Shown in pieces: positions 35,707 through 43,725 of a DNA stretch of 64,000 bases. The notes below the pieces were generated by a model. It saw nothing but the letters and a program-made list of their open reading frames with translations. It made no database searches and was not told the DNA's origin. Origin of the DNA: JAPOXR01 sp965214695. Its GTDB lineage: Bacteria > Pseudomonadota > Alphaproteobacteria > Rhodobacterales > Rhodobacteraceae. The stretch is taken from the NCBI GenBank assembly GCA_965214695.1, contig OZ243967.1, positions 124,001 through 188,000 of the forward strand, in the 5' to 3' direction. The number at the start of each line of letters is the position of its first letter. Position 1 is the stretch's first letter. A program made the position numbers and the translations under genes.

Positions 35707-35922
35707 ATGTTGAACAATATTGGTCTGCCTGGCCTGCTGTTGATCGTGGTGGTGGTGCTGGTCCTTTTCGGGCGCGGCAAGATTGCCTCGATGATGGGTG
35801 AGGTCGGCAAGGGGATAACCTCCTTCAAGCGTGGCATGAACGAAGGCAAGCGGGAAATCGAGGAAGCTGCCGCCGAAGAGGCGCGGGATGTGACCCCGGA
35901 ATCCGAAAAAACCCGCAGCTGA
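35707..35922 (+). CDS. tatA: Sec-independent protein translocase subunit TatA
   Basis: Pore-forming subunit of the twin-arginine export system. 71 residues: one N-terminal transmembrane helix (residues about 4-20) followed by the FGRGKIASMMGEVGKGITSFKRGM amphipathic helix split around residue 22-45, with the invariant F-G turn. A charged tail follows. ATG 35707 has AGGAGA about 7 bases upstream; the frame extends upstream without homology. Confidence 0.95.
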   Translation: MLNNIGLPGLLLIVVVVLVLFGRGKIASMMGEVGKGITSFKRGMNEGKREIEEAAAEEARDVTPESEKTRS

Positions 35923-35940
35923 CGACCCAAAAGACACGAC

Positions 35941-36498
35941 ATGCTTGATATCGGCTGGACCGAACTGCTTCTTATTGGTGTCGTGGCGCTGATCGTCGTC
36001 GGTCCGAAGGATTTGCCCGGAATGTTCCGGACGCTTGGCAAGGCCACCGCCCGGATGCGGTCCATGGCCCGCGAGTTCCAGAGGGCCATCGAGAGCGCCG
36101 CCGACGAGACCGGGGTCAAGGATGTCGCCTCGGACCTGCGTGACATGACATCGGCAAAGCGGCTCGGGCTCGATTCGGTCCAGGACGCCACCAGAAAGTT
36201 CAAGGGCGGATGGAAATCCGGGCTTGATGCATTGGTCGCCGACGAGGATGAGAAGGGTGGAGCCGCCACCGCCGCATCCGGAAGTGCCGCTGCAACCACA
36301 TCCGGCAAGGCCCCTGACGCGTCCGGAAGTGACGTTGCAACGACGTCCGACAAAGACGCTGACGCATCCGGAAAAGCTGCTGCTGCCGAGGCCGGTTCGA
36401 CTGTGGGCGAGGCGGCGGCGAGCACACAGGAACTGCCTGCGGATGACCGCAAACCGGAGAAGGGAGCGGGAAGCACCGTTGCTGCAGGTGCCGAATGA
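35941..36498 (+). CDS. tatB: Sec-independent protein translocase subunit TatB
   Basis: Receptor subunit of the Tat system, working with TatC. 185 residues. The start MLDIGWTELLLIGVVALIVV with GPKDLPGMFRTLGK and an amphipathic helix (residues about 25-70) is classic. The C-terminal half (residues about 100-180) is an Ala/Ser/Thr/Asp-rich, low-complexity tail with short repeats such as D-A-S-G-S and D-A-S-G-K. It lies 18 bases after tatA and its stop overlaps tatC. Confidence 0.94.
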   Translation: MLDIGWTELLLIGVVALIVVGPKDLPGMFRTLGKATARMRSMAREFQRAIESAADETGVKDVASDLRDMTSAKRLGLDSVQDATRKFKGGWKSGLDALVADEDEKGGAATAASGSAAATTSGKAPDASGSDVATTSDKDADASGKAAAAEAGSTVGEAAASTQELPADDRKPEKGAGSTVAAGAE

Positions 36499-37394
36499 GT
36501 TCTGACGACGTCGAGAATTCCAAGGCTCCACTGGTCGAGCACCTGACCGAATTGCGATCGAGACTTATCAGGTCGGTGATCGCATTCCTCATCGGCATGG
36601 TCATCTCGTTCTATTTCTGGAACCCGGCCTTCAATTTCCTGACGCAGCCGATCTGCCAGGCCCTGGATTTGCGCAACCAGGATTGCAGCCTCATCCTCAT
36701 CAAGCTGCAGGAAGGCTTCTTCGTCGCCATCAAGATCTCGCTGCTCGGCGGCCTGGTGCTTTCCTTTCCGGTCATCGGGCACCAGCTCTGGCGATTCGTC
36801 GCTCCCGGCCTCTACCGCGACGAAAAGAACGCGTTTCTGCCATTCCTGGTTGCGTCCCCTGTCATGTTCATGCTCGGCGCAACCTTTGCCTTCTACATCG
36901 TCATTCCACTGGCCTTCGATTTCTTTCTCGGCTTCCAGCAGATGTCCGAGGTGGCCGAGAGCGGCTCGATCGAGGCATTTGCCAGCGATGCCGGCATCAC
37001 CTTCCAGGGTTCGGTGGCCGAATACCTGTCACTGACCATCAAGTTCATCCTGGCCTTCGGGCTTTGTTTCCAGCTGCCGGTGCTGCTGACGCTGATGGGA
37101 AAGGCCGGCCTGGTCTCGGCGAAGGGGCTCGGACAGGTGCGAAAATACGCCATGGTCGGAATCCTGGTGGTGGCGGCGCTGGTTACCCCGCCCGATGTCA
37201 TCACCCAGGTCATCCTGTTCGTGGTTGTCTACGGCCTCTATGAGATCTCCATCTTGCTGGTGCGTGGCGTGGAGCGGCGGCGCAACCGGAGGCTGAAGGA
37301 GATGGGTCTCGACCCAGATGACTGGTCCGATGATGATCCCGAGGATGACGACCAGGTCAAAAAGGAGAAGGAGTCCGGCGAGGAGGCCGGTTGA
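36495..37394 (+). CDS. tatC: Sec-independent protein translocase subunit TatC
   Basis: Polytopic receptor for twin-arginine signal peptides. 299 residues with six transmembrane helices. PLVEHLTELRSRLIRSVIAF near residue 12 is the signature N-terminal motif; the second helix region has FKISLLGGLVLSFPV-like sequence near residue 75 followed by QLWRFVAPGLYRDEK. A long acidic C-terminal tail (Asp/Glu-rich, residues about 270-299) is present. ATG 36495 overlaps tatB; the stop overlaps the next gene. Confidence 0.96.
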   Translation: MSSDDVENSKAPLVEHLTELRSRLIRSVIAFLIGMVISFYFWNPAFNFLTQPICQALDLRNQDCSLILIKLQEGFFVAIKISLLGGLVLSFPVIGHQLWRFVAPGLYRDEKNAFLPFLVASPVMFMLGATFAFYIVIPLAFDFFLGFQQMSEVAESGSIEAFASDAGITFQGSVAEYLSLTIKFILAFGLCFQLPVLLTLMGKAGLVSAKGLGQVRKYAMVGILVVAALVTPPDVITQVILFVVVYGLYEISILLVRGVERRRNRRLKEMGLDPDDWSDDDPEDDDQVKKEKESGEEAG

Positions 37395-38272
37395 CGGTGG
37401 GGAATGACGACCAGCTGCGGCGGATCGCCGAGGCGCTCGAGCGGATCAGCCCTTCGCCGGGACCGGAGCCGGACCTGTCGGCGGCCGATGTCTTTGCCTG
37501 GCGGTCTGTCCCCGGACGGCTTGACCCGGTAACCGAGGTCAACCGGGTCGACCTGTCATTGCTGGTCGGCATCGATCGGGCCAAATCGATTCTGATGGAA
37601 AACACGCGCAATTTTGCCGCTGGCCGGGTTGCCAACAACGCCTTGCTGTGGGGCGCACGCGGGATGGGAAAATCGTCGCTGGTCAAGGCCGTTCATGCCA
37701 GGATTTCCAGCCAGGCCGAGGGCATCAAGCTGGTGGAGATCCAGCGCGAGGACATCTCCTCGCTGTCGGCGCTGCTCGGTATCCTGCGGTCATCCTCGGC
37801 ACGGTTCATCCTGTTTTGCGACGATCTGTCGTTTGCCTATGACGATTTCCACTACAAATCCCTCAAGGCCGTGCTGGATGGTGGAGTCGAGGGGCGCCCC
37901 GGCAATGTTGTCCTCTATGCAACCTCCAACCGACGCCATCTCATGCCGCGGGACATGATCGAGAATGAGCGCTCGACCGCCATCAACCCGTCCGAGGCGG
38001 CCGATGAGAAGATCTCGCTATCCGACCGGTTCGGGCTCTGGCTCGGCTTCCACCCCTGTTCGCAATCCGAATACCTGGAAATGGTCAGGGGATACTGCAG
38101 CCATGCCGGGCTCGAGGTGACAGGTGATGAGTTGGTCGGCGGCGCCATCGAATGGCAGCAAACCCGGGGTGCCCGTTCGGGCCGGGTTGCGTGGCAATAC
38201 TTCCTTCACCTGGCCGGCAGCAGGCCGGATGGCCGAGCCGCGTCAGCCGCGCCCGATATAGGGCATGGTTGA
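37391..38272 (+). CDS. ATP-binding protein of the DUF815 family
   Basis: Predicted AAA-type ATPase of unknown role, 293 residues. Walker A GARGMGKSSLVKAVHA is near residue 96, Walker B FILFCDDLSF near residue 137, and the arginine-finger region YATSNRRHLMPRDM near residue 176 with SLSDRFGLWLGFHPC near residue 214. The starts TTG 37391 or GTG 37397 overlap or adjoin the tatC stop, so it is probably translated with tatC. In many alphaproteobacteria a DUF815 gene sits instead next to the M23/LysM gene and yajC. It ends 30 bases inside the convergent SDR gene. Confidence 0.85.
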   Translation: MTVGNDDQLRRIAEALERISPSPGPEPDLSAADVFAWRSVPGRLDPVTEVNRVDLSLLVGIDRAKSILMENTRNFAAGRVANNALLWGARGMGKSSLVKAVHARISSQAEGIKLVEIQREDISSLSALLGILRSSSARFILFCDDLSFAYDDFHYKSLKAVLDGGVEGRPGNVVLYATSNRRHLMPRDMIENERSTAINPSEAADEKISLSDRFGLWLGFHPCSQSEYLEMVRGYCSHAGLEVTGDELVGGAIEWQQTRGARSGRVAWQYFLHLAGSRPDGRAASAAPDIGHG

Positions 38273-38992
38273 GGCCATGATGGTCATGAACTGGATGTTG
38301 GTCTCCAGCGGCAGGCCGGCCATGTAGGCAACAGCCTCGCCGCAATGCGCGACATCGAATACCGGCTCCGGCCTGATGTCGCCGGATGCCTGCCGGACCC
38401 CAAGTGGAAATTTTGCCGCCATTTCGGTGCCGGCATTGCCGATATCCAGCTGGCTGCAGCAGATGCGATGGGGCCTGCCGTCAAGGGAGAGGGATTTGGT
38501 CAGCCCGGTGATGGCGTGCTTGGTCGCGGTGTAGGCGGCGCTGTTCGGCCGTGGGGCGTGGGCGGAAACCGATCCGTTATTGATGATTCGGCCGCCTTGC
38601 GGGGTCTGGTTGCGCATGATTCGGAAGGCTTGCCTTGCACAGAGGAACGACCCGGTCAGGTTGATATCCACGCATTGGCGCCAATCTTCGACCTCGAGTT
38701 GGTCGAAATCAACCGCCGGCACAAAAATGCCTGCATTGTTGAAAAGGACATCAAGACGTCCGAATTTCTCCACGGTCACGGCAAACAGCGTCTCGACCGA
38801 CGCCGCGTCGGCCACATCGGTGGGAACGACAACCGAATCGGCCGGCAGCGCCGCCAATGCGGTCGAGGCCAGCTTCTCCTGACGCCGTCCGGCCAGCACC
38901 AGCGAATAGCCAGCCTGGCCAAGCGCCAGCGCCGCCGCCCGGCCGACACCGGTGCCGGCACCGGTGACGACGGCCACGCCGGCGCCTGCCAT
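38243..38992 (-). CDS. SDR family oxidoreductase
   Basis: Classical short-chain dehydrogenase, 249 residues. Cofactor loop VVTGAGTGVGRAAALALGQ near residue 8, N-N-A-G in LDVLFNNAGIF near residue 80, active-site serine in IINNGSVSAHAPRPNSAAYTA split around residue 137, and catalytic Y-T-A-T-K near residue 153. No substrate is evident. It is the most distal gene of the minus-strand block serS-surE-pcm-LysM/M23-SDR, 37 bases after the LysM gene. Its 3' end overlaps the DUF815 gene by 30 bases. Confidence 0.9.
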   Translation of the reverse strand: MAGAGVAVVTGAGTGVGRAAALALGQAGYSLVLAGRRQEKLASTALAALPADSVVVPTDVADAASVETLFAVTVEKFGRLDVLFNNAGIFVPAVDFDQLEVEDWRQCVDINLTGSFLCARQAFRIMRNQTPQGGRIINNGSVSAHAPRPNSAAYTATKHAITGLTKSLSLDGRPHRICCSQLDIGNAGTEMAAKFPLGVRQASGDIRPEPVFDVAHCGEAVAYMAGLPLETNIQFMTIMASTMPYIGRG

Positions 38993-39029
38993 CAGGCTGT
39001 TCCCGTTTTCAGGTTGGTGTCGGCGGGTG

Positions 39030-40175
39030 TCACGACAGGTACGGTACTGGATCGGTGCTTTCCGTGCCGAGCCGCAATTCGAAATGCAGGAACTGCTTGT
39101 CGCCGCCGGGAATCTTGCCGATGGGTTGGCCCCTGGACACGGTGGTGCCGGTCTGGAGATCGATTCCGGTCAAATCTGCATAGACCGTGAAGACATTGTT
39201 GTCATGCCTGATCAGCAGGACCGAGGTGCCGTCCGGATTGCGCGAGACCAGGGCAACCTCGCCGTCACCGGCCGCATGGACCTCCGTTCCCTCCGGCGCA
39301 GCAATGCGGATACCCTCATATCCGCCCCTGCCGGTATAGGGTCGCGTGATCTCACCGGAAACCGGCATCATGAACGCGCTCTCCGTAGACCGGGAACGCT
39401 GGGTCCGCATCTCGGGAGATTCGGGAAGTTCGGCCACTTCCTGCGTCTCGGGCAATGGATCGTCGGCGCTTGGCGGCGCCGGCAATTCCTCTTCGACCAC
39501 GGTCACCGCCTGCAGCGGCTTCGACGGCGCAATCGTCACTGACGGTGCTGGGATCGAGAGAATCTGCCCCACCTGCAGCACGGGCGAGCCGACGAGATTG
39601 TTGGCAGCTGCGATCTTCGATTCGGTCACGCCGTAGAACCGGGCAAGGCCGGGAAGGGTATCGCCCTCACGCACCACGTGTTGCCGGACATTGCCGGTGG
39701 AACCGATGCCGCCCGTTGCCGATTCCGCGGCCTCGATCGCCGACTCCGCCAGCTCGGCGATGTTGCCGGACGGGCTGGCCGGGGTCGACCGGGGGAGGAT
39801 GACAATCCGGCCCGTTGTCAGCGGCTGGTCGGGATCAATGGAGTTGGTCCGGGCCAGGAGATCCGGGTCGATCTGCAGTCGCTGGGCGATCGCCCGGATG
39901 GTCTCGCCTGGCATGGCCTCGACAAAGCGGGCCGTTGCGGCATCGACGCTGCGGGTGCTCGCCGGCGAGGCCGCGCCGCCTTGCGGCGTTGCTTCAGCGT
40001 ATGGCCTGGTCACCGGCTCGCCGCGCATGTCGAAATTGCAGGCGGCCAGCACCAGAATCATGACGAGTGACAGGGCCGAACCGATGACGGTTGGCCGGCC
40101 TGCCTTCAGGGTGGTGCCCTTCAGCTCTTCCGGAACTGGGTTCAGTTGAACTGGGGCAGAATGCGCGTCAATCAT
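39030..40175 (-). CDS. LysM domain lipoprotein with degenerate M23 (NlpD-like) domain
   Basis: Envelope protein likely to regulate peptidoglycan amidases. 381 residues. A lipobox LVLAAC near residue 46 predicts a lipoprotein. Two LysM modules follow: one around E-T-I-R-A-I-A-Q-R-L-Q-I-D-P-D-L-L-A near residue 95, and one around VVREGDTLPGLARFYGV near residue 168. The C-terminal M23 domain (residues about 275-381) lacks its metal ligands: H-x-G-x-D is Y-E-G-I-R and the H-x-H end is F-L-H-F. That pattern fits NlpD/EnvC-type activators, not an active endopeptidase. It overlaps pcm by eight bases. Confidence 0.88.
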   Translation of the reverse strand: MIDAHSAPVQLNPVPEELKGTTLKAGRPTVIGSALSLVMILVLAACNFDMRGEPVTRPYAEATPQGGAASPASTRSVDAATARFVEAMPGETIRAIAQRLQIDPDLLARTNSIDPDQPLTTGRIVILPRSTPASPSGNIAELAESAIEAAESATGGIGSTGNVRQHVVREGDTLPGLARFYGVTESKIAAANNLVGSPVLQVGQILSIPAPSVTIAPSKPLQAVTVVEEELPAPPSADDPLPETQEVAELPESPEMRTQRSRSTESAFMMPVSGEITRPYTGRGGYEGIRIAAPEGTEVHAAGDGEVALVSRNPDGTSVLLIRHDNNVFTVYADLTGIDLQTGTTVSRGQPIGKIPGGDKQFLHFELRLGTESTDPVPYLS

Positions 40176-40812
40176 GTTCGACTCCTTCTACCAGCGGAAC
40201 AAATCTTACCCTTCCCAGCTCCGTGTATATCAAACCTGATGCCTGTTTGTCGACTTTCAAGAGGCGCTGGTCCCGTTCCGAGCGGGCCACCGGCAACACC
40301 ATCAGCCCGCCAGGCTTCAGCTGGTCCAGCAGGACCGGGGGCACATCCTCCGATGCAGCCGTGATCATGATCCGGTCAAACGGTGCCGCTGATGGCAGCC
40401 CCTGCGTGCCGTCGCAGGTGACAATGGTCACGTTGCTGCGTCGGTGGCGCTCGACAATCAGGCTGGCCGCGGTCTTGGCCAGCCTGCGGTGACGCTCGAG
40501 GCTGTAGACGTGAAAGGCCAGGTGAGACAGCACCAGCGCCTGGTAACCGGAGCCGGTGCCGACCTCGAGCACCCGGTGCGACCGGTTGACCTCAAGCGCC
40601 TCGGTCATCATGGCCACGATTGTCGGCTGGCTGATGGTCTGGCCGCGGTCGATGGGGAGCGGAATGTCGTCATGGGCGGTGGCGGCGAAGATGTCGTCGA
40701 CGAATTCGCGGCGATCGATCATGCCAATCACGCTAAGCACATCGCGGTTTGTCACGCCATTCCTGCGAATGATGTCGGTCAGTTCGGCGAGCTCTGCCGG
40801 AGTTCGGGTCAC
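40168..40812 (-). CDS. pcm: Protein-L-isoaspartate O-methyltransferase
   Basis: Repairs isoaspartyl residues in aged proteins using S-adenosylmethionine. 214 residues. R-R-E-F-V and ADDIPLPI-like DDIPLPIDRGQTISQP near residue 50, SAM motif VLEVGTGSGYQALVLSHLA near residue 80, and ITAASEDVPPVLLDQLKPGG near residue 155. The start is GTG 40812, overlapping the surE stop (GTGA), so translation is probably coupled. The frame is open upstream to 40866 inside surE. Confidence 0.95.
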   Translation of the reverse strand: MTRTPAELAELTDIIRRNGVTNRDVLSVIGMIDRREFVDDIFAATAHDDIPLPIDRGQTISQPTIVAMMTEALEVNRSHRVLEVGTGSGYQALVLSHLAFHVYSLERHRRLAKTAASLIVERHRRSNVTIVTCDGTQGLPSAAPFDRIMITAASEDVPPVLLDQLKPGGLMVLPVARSERDQRLLKVDKQASGLIYTELGRVRFVPLVEGVEHD

Positions 40813-41591
40813 CGGAACATCCCCGTCATGACCTCCAGCGTCGCGTGATCGGTCAGATCGGCGCACATCGGCGTGACTGAAACCAGGTTGTCATGGTTGG
40901 CCGCAACATCGCAGCCTGGATCGGAGGCGGCATTTTGCGGTCCCGACTGCATCCACATGAAGGAACGTCCGGATGGCGATTTGCAGGGAACGGCCTTGAA
41001 GCCCATCCCGGCTCGGGCGCCCAGCATCGACGCCCTGGTTCCGGCAACATCTGCTGCCGGACATGGCGGGAAGTTTACATTGTAGAACAGCATGAAGGGG
41101 CGCTTCTCCCAGGGAGCCGATTCAAGTAACGTCCTGACCACGGCGGCGCCGTGAATCCGTGCGGCCTCGAACGGGTCCTCACGGTCGCGGTTGTCCGGTC
41201 CGTAATATTGGGACAGGGCGATCGCCCGGACGCCTTGCAGCGATGCCTCCAGCGCCGCTCCGACCGTGCCGGAGTAGAGTGCGTTTTCGCCGGAATTGTT
41301 GCCCCTGTTCACGCCCGACAGCACCAGATCCGGGGGCTTGTCCCCCATCTCCTTCAGCCCGGCGATGACGCAATCGGCAGGCGTTCCGAGAACAGCCAGC
41401 TGCCGCTCGCCTTGCCGCGTCAGCATCATCGGGCTGACAAAGGATACCGCATGGCCGGTGCCGGACTGTTCGGTGGCCGGGGCCGCGGTCCAGATGGTGC
41501 CGGTCTCGCCGGCAATTTCGGTGGCAATCTCGTGCATGAGGGCAAGCCCCGGGGCATCGATGCCGTCGTCATTGGTGATCAGGATTCGCAT
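40809..41591 (-). CDS. surE: 5'/3'-nucleotidase SurE
   Basis: Metal-dependent nucleoside monophosphatase. 260 residues. The opening M-R-I-L-I-T-N-D-D-G-I-D-A-P-G-L holds the metal aspartates. APATEQSGTGHAVS is near residue 37, LSGVNRGNNSGENALYSGTV near residue 89, and YNVNFPP near residue 172. ATG 41591 is fixed by the family start; the open frame upstream to 41831 is not conserved. It lies between serS and pcm, as usual in the class. Confidence 0.96.
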   Translation of the reverse strand: MRILITNDDGIDAPGLALMHEIATEIAGETGTIWTAAPATEQSGTGHAVSFVSPMMLTRQGERQLAVLGTPADCVIAGLKEMGDKPPDLVLSGVNRGNNSGENALYSGTVGAALEASLQGVRAIALSQYYGPDNRDREDPFEAARIHGAAVVRTLLESAPWEKRPFMLFYNVNFPPCPAADVAGTRASMLGARAGMGFKAVPCKSPSGRSFMWMQSGPQNAASDPGCDVAANHDNLVSVTPMCADLTDHATLEVMTGMFR

Positions 41592-41748
41592 GTTGCTACC
41601 AGGTTGCCGGACTTTGTGGAGGGGATGGTTGTCATGGCCGTGCCTTGTGAAGGGGCGGATGGTGATTGCCCCGGTTGCCGGGCCTGTTGAGGTGGAGGAT
41701 GGTGGTTGCCGGAAGGTTGCCCGGGGGATGTGACAATGCGGGGCAGCC

Positions 41749-43041
41749 TCATGCGAGCTCGCCATCCGGCAACAAGAGGAGCCGGTTCTGCAGGTATGGG
41801 GCCAGCGCCCAGGGAAGCCTGACGCTGCCATCGCCCTGCTGGCCGTTTTCCAGCACCGCGATCAGCGACCGCCCGACCGCCAGCCCGGAGCCGTTGAGCG
41901 TATGGAGGAACCGCGGCGAGCCGCCGCCAGCTGGCCGGTATCTTGCATTCATGCGACGGGCCTGGAAATCGCCGCAGGTGGATACCGAGCTGATCTCGCG
42001 GAACCGGTCCTGGCCCGGCAGCCAAACCTCGATGTCATGGGTCCGTCGTGCCCCGAAGCCAAGGTCGCCGGTGCACAAGGTCACCGTCCGGTAGTGCAAT
42101 TCCAGCATCTCAAGGATTTTCTCGGCACAGCGGGTCATTCGCAGCTGTTCCTCCTCGCTGTCCTCGGGCCTGGTGACCGACACCATCTCGACCTTTTCGA
42201 ACTGGTGCTGGCGGAGCATCCCGGCCGTGTCCTTGCCGGCGGCACCGGCTTCCGACCGAAAGCACTGGGTGTGCGCACAGTAGCGCCGGGGCAGGGTGTT
42301 CTCCTCGACGATCATACCGTTGACGAGATTGGTCAGCGAGACCTCGGCAGTCGGAATCAGCCATTTGCCGTCTGCCAACCGGTAGGAATCCTCACCGAAT
42401 TTGGGTAACTGTCCGGTGCCGAGCATCATGTCCTGGCGGACGATGACCGGTGTCCAGGTTTCGATCAGCCCGTTTTCTTCGACATGGGTGTCGATCATGA
42501 GTTGGGCAAGGGCCCGGTGGATCCTGGCTACCGATCCCGACAGCACGACGAATCTCGATCCCGACAATCTGCTGCCGCTTTCCTGATCCATTCCGTGGCG
42601 GACTCCGGGGATCTGGTAATGCTCCAGCGGGGTGAAGTCGAATTCCGGCTGCGCGCCCCACCGATGCAGCTCCCGATTGTCATCCTCGCTGTCGCCGTCG
42701 GGGACATCCGGGTATGGTATGTTGGGAATCTGCATCAACTCGTCGTCAAGTTCCTGTCGGCTGGCAGCCGCCTCGCTTTCCAGACTGGCGATGGCATCCT
42801 TCTCGGCAGCCATGCGGGTCCGCAATTCCTCGAACCTGTCGAGATCTCCTGCCGACCGGGCCTGGCCGGCCTCCTTCGATGCCGAGTTGCGGCTGGCGCG
42901 GGCGGATTCGGCATCGCCGATGCTGCGCCGCCGCCTCGCGTCAATTGCGATCAGCCTGGACGCTGACGGCTCCAGGCGTCGCCGGCGAAGCGCCTGGTCG
43001 AATTCGTCGGGGTTCTCCCGGATGTAGCGGATATCGTGCAA
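41749..43041 (-). CDS. serS: Serine--tRNA ligase
   Basis: Class II synthetase charging tRNA-Ser. 430 residues. The N-terminal coiled-coil arm (residues about 30-105) is followed by TPVIVRQDMMLGTGQLPKF near residue 195, the motif 2 loop CFRSEAGAAGKDTAGMLRQHQFEKVEMV split around residue 262, and motif 3 TLNGSGLAVGRSLIAVLENGQ near residue 385. Start ATG 43041. It leads the minus-strand block toward surE. The 280-base gap to the divergent yajC should hold both promoters. Confidence 0.97.
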   Translation of the reverse strand: MHDIRYIRENPDEFDQALRRRRLEPSASRLIAIDARRRRSIGDAESARASRNSASKEAGQARSAGDLDRFEELRTRMAAEKDAIASLESEAAASRQELDDELMQIPNIPYPDVPDGDSEDDNRELHRWGAQPEFDFTPLEHYQIPGVRHGMDQESGSRLSGSRFVVLSGSVARIHRALAQLMIDTHVEENGLIETWTPVIVRQDMMLGTGQLPKFGEDSYRLADGKWLIPTAEVSLTNLVNGMIVEENTLPRRYCAHTQCFRSEAGAAGKDTAGMLRQHQFEKVEMVSVTRPEDSEEEQLRMTRCAEKILEMLELHYRTVTLCTGDLGFGARRTHDIEVWLPGQDRFREISSVSTCGDFQARRMNARYRPAGGGSPRFLHTLNGSGLAVGRSLIAVLENGQQGDGSVRLPWALAPYLQNRLLLLPDGELA

Positions 43042-43321
43042 TTCGGGCCTGATCCGGAAATTCCAGCGTCGGTCGCAGATGCCCTAAACCGATTCTTGAC
43101 CAAGTTCAAACCGGGGCAGGGGGTCGAATCTGGGCTTCCGGCGGGCCCGCTTTTTCCGTGGATTTCCCGGCAAGTCGATTTGCAAACCGGGACTTGCGGA
43201 TATAGGTAGGCTTCCGCCCGTTGCGCGGCATGGAGTCCCTCCGGGGTTTTCGGGGCCGGACAGACAGCAGGCCTCCGTCCCATTGAGGGCGGTGCGTCAC
43301 CGTCGTAAGGAGAGGTAGGCA

Positions 43322-43630
43322 ATGTTTGTCAATCCAGCATATGCACAGGCCAGCACTGGCGGGCTGAATTTCGCCAGCCTCGTGCCGCTGATCCTGATAT
43401 TCGTGATCATGTATTTCCTGCTGATCCGGCCACAGCAGAAGAAGGTCAAGCAGCACAAGGCCATGGTTGCAGCCTTGCGCCGCGGTGACCAGGTGGTGAC
43501 GCAGGGTGGGCTGATCGGCAAGATCTCGAAGTTGAAGGATGACAACGAAATCGAGATCGAACTGGCCGAAGGCGTTCGTGTCCGGGCAGTCCGCAGCACA
43601 ATTTCCCAGGTCCTGAGCAATTCGGGTTAG
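43322..43630 (+). CDS. yajC: Preprotein translocase subunit YajC
   Basis: Small membrane protein of the SecDF-YajC complex. 102 residues: one transmembrane helix (residues about 18-38, LVPLILIFVIMYFLLIRPQQ) followed by KKVKQHKAMVAALRRGDQVVTQGGLIGKI, split around residue 40-65. Start ATG 43322 with AAGGAG nine bases upstream. First gene of the yajC-secD-secF run. Confidence 0.95.
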   Translation: MFVNPAYAQASTGGLNFASLVPLILIFVIMYFLLIRPQQKKVKQHKAMVAALRRGDQVVTQGGLIGKISKLKDDNEIEIELAEGVRVRAVRSTISQVLSNSG

Positions 43631-43725
43631 ACGGGTCCGGGCAACCGCCGCCGGTCGGGCGGCAACACATCATGGCGGAAACTGACGCCGGGCAAACTGC
43701 CTGAGGCCGTTGCGGGAATCACCAA

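Noticed and set aside
43134..43160. Short GC palindrome GCGGGCCCGC followed by five Ts as a terminator
   Set aside because: The palindrome leaves only a three-base stem once a loop is allowed, and it lies upstream of divergent genes, not after one.
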